Positions 28,024-32,273 of a stretch of 32,273 nt of DNA are shown one piece after another. The stretch's first letter is position 1. Each line of letters opens with the position of its first letter. The notes beneath the pieces were generated by a model that saw only the letters and a program-made list of their open reading frames with translations, was not told where the DNA came from and ran no database searches. The position numbers were made by a program, and so were the translations under genes. Source of the DNA: Intestinibacillus massiliensis (GTDB lineage Bacteria; Bacillota; Clostridia; Oscillospirales; Butyricicoccaceae); contig NZ_LT707059.1 in assembly GCF_900155735.1 (NCBI RefSeq), positions 165,338 through 197,610 on the forward strand, read 5' to 3'.

Positions 28024-30978
28024 ATGAGTATATTTTTAGGCATTGATATCGGCTCAACCACTGTTAAGCTGGTTGCGGTGCGTGCGGGTGAGATCATTTA
28101 TAAGCGCTATGAGCGCCATTTCTCCAAGGTGCGCGAAAAGGCGTGCGATATGCTGCGCGACGCGAGGGGGATTATCAGCGGCGAGCCGCTGCGCGTTGCG
28201 ATCACCGGCTCGGCCGGCCTGGGCGTTGCGAAAGCCAGCGGCATCGACTTTGTGCAGGAGGTTTTCGCCACGCGCAAGGCGGTGGGCAAGTTTGTGCCCG
28301 AGGCGGACGTCGTCATCGAGCTTGGCGGCGAGGACGCGAAGATCGTGTTCCTGTCCGGCCAGCTGGAGGAACGCATGAACGGTTCCTGCGCGGGCGGCAC
28401 AGGAGCATTTATCGACCAGATGGCCGTCCTGCTGGACGTGACCCCGGCGCAGATTGACGAGATGAGCCAGAAGGCCGAGCGTATCTATACGATCGCCTCG
28501 CGCTGCGGCGTATTCGCAAAATCGGATATCCAGCCGCTGCTGAACGAGGGCGCGCGCCGCGAGGACGTGGCGGCCTCCATTTTCCAGGCGGTCGTCAACC
28601 AGACGCTGACCGGCCTGGCGCAGGGGCGTGAAATCAAGGGGGATGTGCTGTTTCTGGGCGGCCCGCTGTTCTTCTTCAAGGGCTTGCAGAAACGGTTCCA
28701 GCTCACGCTGGGGTTGGACGACAGCCATGCGCATTTCCCGGAACTTGCACCGTTTGCCATCGCGGCGGGCGCGGCGCAGTATGCGGGCGACTCGACGAGC
28801 CGCGAATACGGCTTTAACGAGCTGCTCGACATCCTGGAAAAGACGGCGGGCGAAACGGTGATTGCCCAGACGCTCCGCCCGCTTTTTGTAAGCCGGGAGG
28901 AGTACGAGGCGTTCCGCGCGCGCCACAACGCGCACGACGTCATGACCGAGAACGTCACGGTTTACGAGGGGGACGCATACCTCGGGATCGACTGCGGCTC
29001 CACGACCACCAAAATGGTGCTGATCGGCGAGGATAACCAGCTCCTGTACCATCATTATGCATCCAATAAGGGCAACCCGGCGGACGTGATCCGCGAGCAG
29101 CTCCTCAAGCTGCGCGAGCTATGCGGCGGGCGGGTACATATCGTGTCCTCGGCGGTCACAGGTTACGGCGAGGCGCTGATCCAGAATGCCTTCGGCGTCG
29201 ACCATGGCCTCGTGGAAACGGTCGCGCACTTCAAGGCGGCGCGCCACTTCTGCCCGGACGTCGATTTTATCATCGATATCGGCGGGCAGGACATCAAGTG
29301 CTTTAAAATCCGCAACAACTGTATTGACAATATTTCGCTCAACGAGGCATGCTCCTCGGGCTGCGGCTCGTTTATCGAGACCTTTGCCCGCTCGATGGGC
29401 TACTCTATCGAGGAGTTCTGTAAACTCGGCCTGTTTTCCACAGGGCCGATCGACCTCGGCTCCCGCTGCACGGTGTTCATGAACTCTTCGGTCAAGCAGG
29501 CACAGAAGGACGGCGCGGGGATCGACGCGATCTCGGCCGGCCTGTCGGTCTCGGTCGTCAAAAACGCCCTTTATAAGGTCATCCGCGCCCATTCGCCGGA
29601 CGACTTGGGGCAGCATATCGTCGTGCAGGGCGGCACGTTTCTGAACGACGCGATCCTGCGCTCGTTTGAGCAGGAAATCGGCCGCGAGGTCACCCGCCCC
29701 GCGATTTCCGGCTTGATGGGCGCGTACGGCGCGGCGCTGCACGCCAAGGCCAACGTCCCTGCGGAAACCGGCCTGCTGTCTGCACACGAGCTGCTGGGGT
29801 TTGCGCACACGGTGAAATCCGTGCGCTGCGGCCTGTGCACGAACCACTGCAACCTGACCATCAACGACTTTTCCGGCGGCCGCCGGTTTATCTCCGGCAA
29901 CCGCTGCGAGCGCCCGCTCGGCAAGGGCGAGCAGCAAAAGCTGCCAGACCTCTATACCTGGAAGCTGGAGCGCATGAAGTCCTACGGCGCGCCGTCAGAG
30001 CACGCGGAGGGCAAAACCCGGATCGGCATCCCCTTCGGCCTCAACTTCTTTGAAATGCTGCCGTTCTGGCATACATTCCTGACCAAGCTGGGCTTTGAAG
30101 TCGTGCTGTCCGACGTTTCGACGCGCGACCTCTATATGAAGGGGCAGCATTCGATCCCCTCCGATACGGTTTGCTACCCAGCCAAGCTGATGCACGGCCA
30201 CATAGAAAACCTGCTGGCCAAGGGCGTGGACGCCATCTTCTACCCTTGCATGACGTATAACCTCGACGAGGGACGCGCATCCAACTGCTATAACTGCCCG
30301 GTCGTTGCGTACTACCCTGAACTGCTCGAGGCGAACGTGGCCGCGCTCAAGGGCTTCGACTTTATGATGCCGTATTTTGAGCTGACCGACCACAAGCAGT
30401 TTGCAAAGCAGGCGGCCAAATTCTTCTGCAAGAAGTACCCGCGGATCAAGAAAAGCCAGGTCGCCGTGGCCGCGGAGGACGCATACGCCGCGCTGAACGA
30501 TTATTATGAAGAGGTGCGCGAGGAAGGCCGCAAGGCTATCCAGTACGCCGACACGCACGGGCTGGAAATCGCGGTGATCGTCGGCCGCCCGTACCATATC
30601 GACCCGGAGATCAATCACGGCATCAACCAGCTCATCCAGTCCTACGGCATGGTCATCGTGTCCGAGGACGCGGTCTGGCAGCTGGCGAAGGCGCCGGAGG
30701 TGCACGTCCTCAACCAGTGGACGTACCATTCCCGCATGTACGGCGCGGCGGAATACGTCACGCATAAGGAGAACGCGCAGCTCATCCAGCTCGTGTCCTT
30801 CGGCTGCGGCATCGACGCGATCACGACGGACGAGGTGCGCGCAATCGTCGAGGGCGGCGGGAAAATCTATACGCAGCTTAAAATTGATGAAATCAACAAC
30901 CTTGGCGCGGCGAAAATTCGTATCCGCAGTATGCTCGCCGCGGTAGAGGAGGGCAGGAAACTTGCAAAACACGCCTAA
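28024..30978 (+). CDS. Double-domain acyl-CoA dehydratase activase (HgdC/BadF family) with DUF2229 region
   Basis: 984-aa protein with two ASKHA-type activase domains in tandem. The first starts GIDIGSTTVKLVAV (residue about 5) and has the cluster Cys in GSCAGGTGAF (about 120-129). The second starts GIDCGSTTTKMVL (about 321) with ACSSGCGSF (about 441-449). A Cys-rich linker CGLCTNHC follows near residue 600, then a DUF2229-like region with YPAKLMHGHIENLL and FYPCMTYNLDEG. Activases use ATP to push electrons into 2-hydroxyacyl-CoA dehydratase-type or double-cubane cluster proteins. The gene pair with the next ORF corresponds to the about 1400-aa single protein of many Clostridia, here split. 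Confidence 0.93.
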   Translation: MSIFLGIDIGSTTVKLVAVRAGEIIYKRYERHFSKVREKACDMLRDARGIISGEPLRVAITGSAGLGVAKASGIDFVQEVFATRKAVGKFVPEADVVIELGGEDAKIVFLSGQLEERMNGSCAGGTGAFIDQMAVLLDVTPAQIDEMSQKAERIYTIASRCGVFAKSDIQPLLNEGARREDVAASIFQAVVNQTLTGLAQGREIKGDVLFLGGPLFFFKGLQKRFQLTLGLDDSHAHFPELAPFAIAAGAAQYAGDSTSREYGFNELLDILEKTAGETVIAQTLRPLFVSREEYEAFRARHNAHDVMTENVTVYEGDAYLGIDCGSTTTKMVLIGEDNQLLYHHYASNKGNPADVIREQLLKLRELCGGRVHIVSSAVTGYGEALIQNAFGVDHGLVETVAHFKAARHFCPDVDFIIDIGGQDIKCFKIRNNCIDNISLNEACSSGCGSFIETFARSMGYSIEEFCKLGLFSTGPIDLGSRCTVFMNSSVKQAQKDGAGIDAISAGLSVSVVKNALYKVIRAHSPDDLGQHIVVQGGTFLNDAILRSFEQEIGREVTRPAISGLMGAYGAALHAKANVPAETGLLSAHELLGFAHTVKSVRCGLCTNHCNLTINDFSGGRRFISGNRCERPLGKGEQQKLPDLYTWKLERMKSYGAPSEHAEGKTRIGIPFGLNFFEMLPFWHTFLTKLGFEVVLSDVSTRDLYMKGQHSIPSDTVCYPAKLMHGHIENLLAKGVDAIFYPCMTYNLDEGRASNCYNCPVVAYYPELLEANVAALKGFDFMMPYFELTDHKQFAKQAAKFFCKKYPRIKKSQVAVAAEDAYAALNDYYEEVREEGRKAIQYADTHGLEIAVIVGRPYHIDPEINHGINQLIQSYGMVIVSEDAVWQLAKAPEVHVLNQWTYHSRMYGAAEYVTHKENAQLIQLVSFGCGIDAITTDEVRAIVEGGGKIYTQLKIDEINNLGAAKIRIRSMLAAVEEGRKLAKHA

Positions 30979-32215
30979 TATGCCGAATAGGGTCTCGTTT
31001 ACCGAGGAGATGCGCAAGGACTATACCATCCTTGTGCCCAATATGCTGCCGGTGCAGCTCGGCCTGATCTGCAAGATCATGGCGAACTACGGCTATAAAA
31101 TGGAACTGCTTGACAGCGAGGGCCCGGCCATCGTCGAACAGGGGCTGCGCAACGTGCATAACGATACGTGCTATCCCGCGCTGCTCGTCATCGGCCAGCT
31201 CATGGACGCGATTGAGAGCGGCAAATATGATACGCACAAGATTGCGCTGATCATGCCGCAGACCGGCGGCGGCTGCCGCGCGTCGAACTATATCCACCTG
31301 CTGCGCAAGGCGCTAGAAAAGAACGGCTACGGCTATATCCCGGTGATATCGCTCAATTTCAGCGGCCTGGAGGACAACCCGGGCTTCAAAATCACGGGCA
31401 AGATGATGATCCAGGTCGCGTACGGCCTGATGATCGGCGACCTCATCATGATGGTCGCAAACCAGTGCCGCCCCTATGAGGTGGTGCCCGGCTCGACGGA
31501 CAAGGCGATTGAGATCTGCGTCCGCACGGTGGCGGGGCGCTTTACGGCCGGCCGCCTGATCCATTACAGCGAGGTCAAGGCGCTGTTCCGGTTTGTGCTG
31601 GATGCGTTTGCCAAGCTCAAGCTGGATCATGCATCGCCGAAAAAGAAGGTCGGCATTGTGGGGGAGATTTACGTCAAGTTCTCCCCGCTGGGCAACAACA
31701 ACCTGGAAAAGTTCCTGCTGTCCGAGGGCGCGGAACCGGTGCTTCCCGGCCTGCTGGACTTCTGCCTGTACTGCATCTATAACAGCGTCATCGACGCGGA
31801 GCTGTATGGGCGCAGCACCAAAAAGGCGATGGGATACAAAATGGCCTATCAGTTCGTGCTGAAAAAGCAGGACGATATGATTAAAATCATCCGTCAGCAC
31901 GGCAAGTTCCGCCCGCCGATGGGCTTTGACAAGGTGCGCCGCATGTCGAACGACATCATTGGCCCCGGCGTCAAGATGGGCGAAGGCTGGCTGCTGCCGG
32001 CCGAGATGATCGAACTGATTTCGGAGGGCGTCAAGAACATTGTGTGCACCCAGCCGTTCGGCTGCCTGCCCAACCATATCGCGGGCAAAGGCATGATGCG
32101 TAAAATCCGGGAGCACTACCCGGATGCCAACATCGTCGCGGTCGATTACGACCCTGGCGCATCCAAGATCAATCAGGAAAACCGTATTAAGCTGATGCTG
32201 TCTTCCGCGGAATAA
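30962..32215 (+). CDS. 2-hydroxyacyl-CoA dehydratase-like (HgdB/DUF2229-related) protein
   Basis: 417-aa protein continuing the activase gene, starting at TTG 30962, which overlaps the upstream stop by 17 bp and has GGAGGGCAGG upstream; an ATG at 30980 has no RBS. Features: YTILVPNMLPVQLGLICKIM, NDTCYPALLVIGQLMDAIE, PQTGGGCRASNYI (Cys-containing) and QPFGCLPNHIAGKGMMRKI, conserved Cys positions typical of the dehydratase subunit fold that carries an Fe-S cluster. Probably accepts electrons from the activase. Family function unknown in detail. Ends at a strong terminator. Confidence 0.88.
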   Translation: MQNTPNMPNRVSFTEEMRKDYTILVPNMLPVQLGLICKIMANYGYKMELLDSEGPAIVEQGLRNVHNDTCYPALLVIGQLMDAIESGKYDTHKIALIMPQTGGGCRASNYIHLLRKALEKNGYGYIPVISLNFSGLEDNPGFKITGKMMIQVAYGLMIGDLIMMVANQCRPYEVVPGSTDKAIEICVRTVAGRFTAGRLIHYSEVKALFRFVLDAFAKLKLDHASPKKKVGIVGEIYVKFSPLGNNNLEKFLLSEGAEPVLPGLLDFCLYCIYNSVIDAELYGRSTKKAMGYKMAYQFVLKKQDDMIKIIRQHGKFRPPMGFDKVRRMSNDIIGPGVKMGEGWLLPAEMIELISEGVKNIVCTQPFGCLPNHIAGKGMMRKIREHYPDANIVAVDYDPGASKINQENRIKLMLSSAE

Positions 32216-32221
32216 CAAAAG

Positions 32222-32258
32222 CCCCCGCCGTACCATGGGTACGGCGGGGGGGTTTTTT
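32222..32258 (+). terminator. Terminator of the activase operon
   Basis: Perfect stem CCCCCGCCGTACC / GGTACGGCGGGGG, ATG loop, then GGTTTTTT. Confidence 0.93.
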
Positions 32259-32273
32259 CTCGGCCGGCGCTTG

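Noticed and set aside
28054-31017. Long antisense open frames opposite the activase gene, and similar ones opposite metK and the CadA-like ATPase
   Set aside because: They mirror GC-rich codon bias of real genes, have no RBS and no recognisable domains.
1-32273. CRISPR arrays, tRNA or rRNA genes
   Set aside because: No regularly spaced repeats, and no cloverleaf or rRNA signature found by eye on either strand.

Overview
The window looks like a chromosome segment of a GC-rich, strictly anaerobic Firmicute (Clostridia, Oscillospiraceae-like). The evidence is a SAM-I riboswitch ahead of metK, paired half-size ChrA transporters, an HgdC/BadF-type dehydratase activase, a feoAB locus with a divergent DtxR/MntR regulator, and strong AGGAGG ribosome binding sites. 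Taxonomy is an inference from gene content only.

Layout. 1-3260: the 3' end of sbcC, a secreted WG-repeat protein, and two overlapping chromate-transporter-family genes. 3264-24642: the feoAB ferrous-iron uptake locus on the minus strand, with feoB cut into four pieces spread over 21 kb. 24755-32258: ordinary chromosome, with the MntR-like regulator, metK with its riboswitch, azlCD, and a large activase/dehydratase pair.

Central observation. feoB is interrupted at three conserved codons by four different large-serine-recombinase elements, here called A (4112-7253), D (7255-11881), B (12031-18586) and C (19558-24233), about 19.0 kb in total. Each element end shares a short core with its partner end (5 to 9 bp). 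Removing all four at those cores joins the pieces exactly in frame into one 710-codon gene (709 aa) with canonical FeoB motifs at every junction. So this is a precisely segmented gene, not a decayed one. A and D sit in tandem at the same attB; B and C each have their own.

Every element has one recombinase, with its stop codon 13-28 bp from an element end in A, B and C, and a 50-56 codon ORF beside it that could be a recombination directionality factor. Cargo is metabolic or stress related, with no phage or conjugation genes. A carries a cold-shock protein and an unknown protein. D carries a five-gene operon (NIF3/CutA-like, YaiI-like, unknown, peptide deformylase, esterase). B carries an Xre regulator, a lipoprotein, a possible small RNA, an HxlR regulator and an OpuC-type osmolyte ABC transporter. 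C carries a CadC-like repressor, a metal chaperone and a CadA-like P-type ATPase.

Upstream of all four small ORFs there is the same architecture: an AT-rich or kmAT-like triplet, a 17-nt gap, and CATANNNT. In A, B and C the identical 11-mer ATAGGACAACC overlaps it. This resembles mother-cell sporulation promoters (sigmaE/sigmaK -10 CATACANT or CATANNNTA) with a SpoIIID-type box (WWRRACARNY). The working hypothesis is developmentally or condition-controlled excision that rebuilds feoB, analogous to skin in sigK but with four independent elements in one gene. The junctions are read directly from the sequence; the regulation and the timing are inference.
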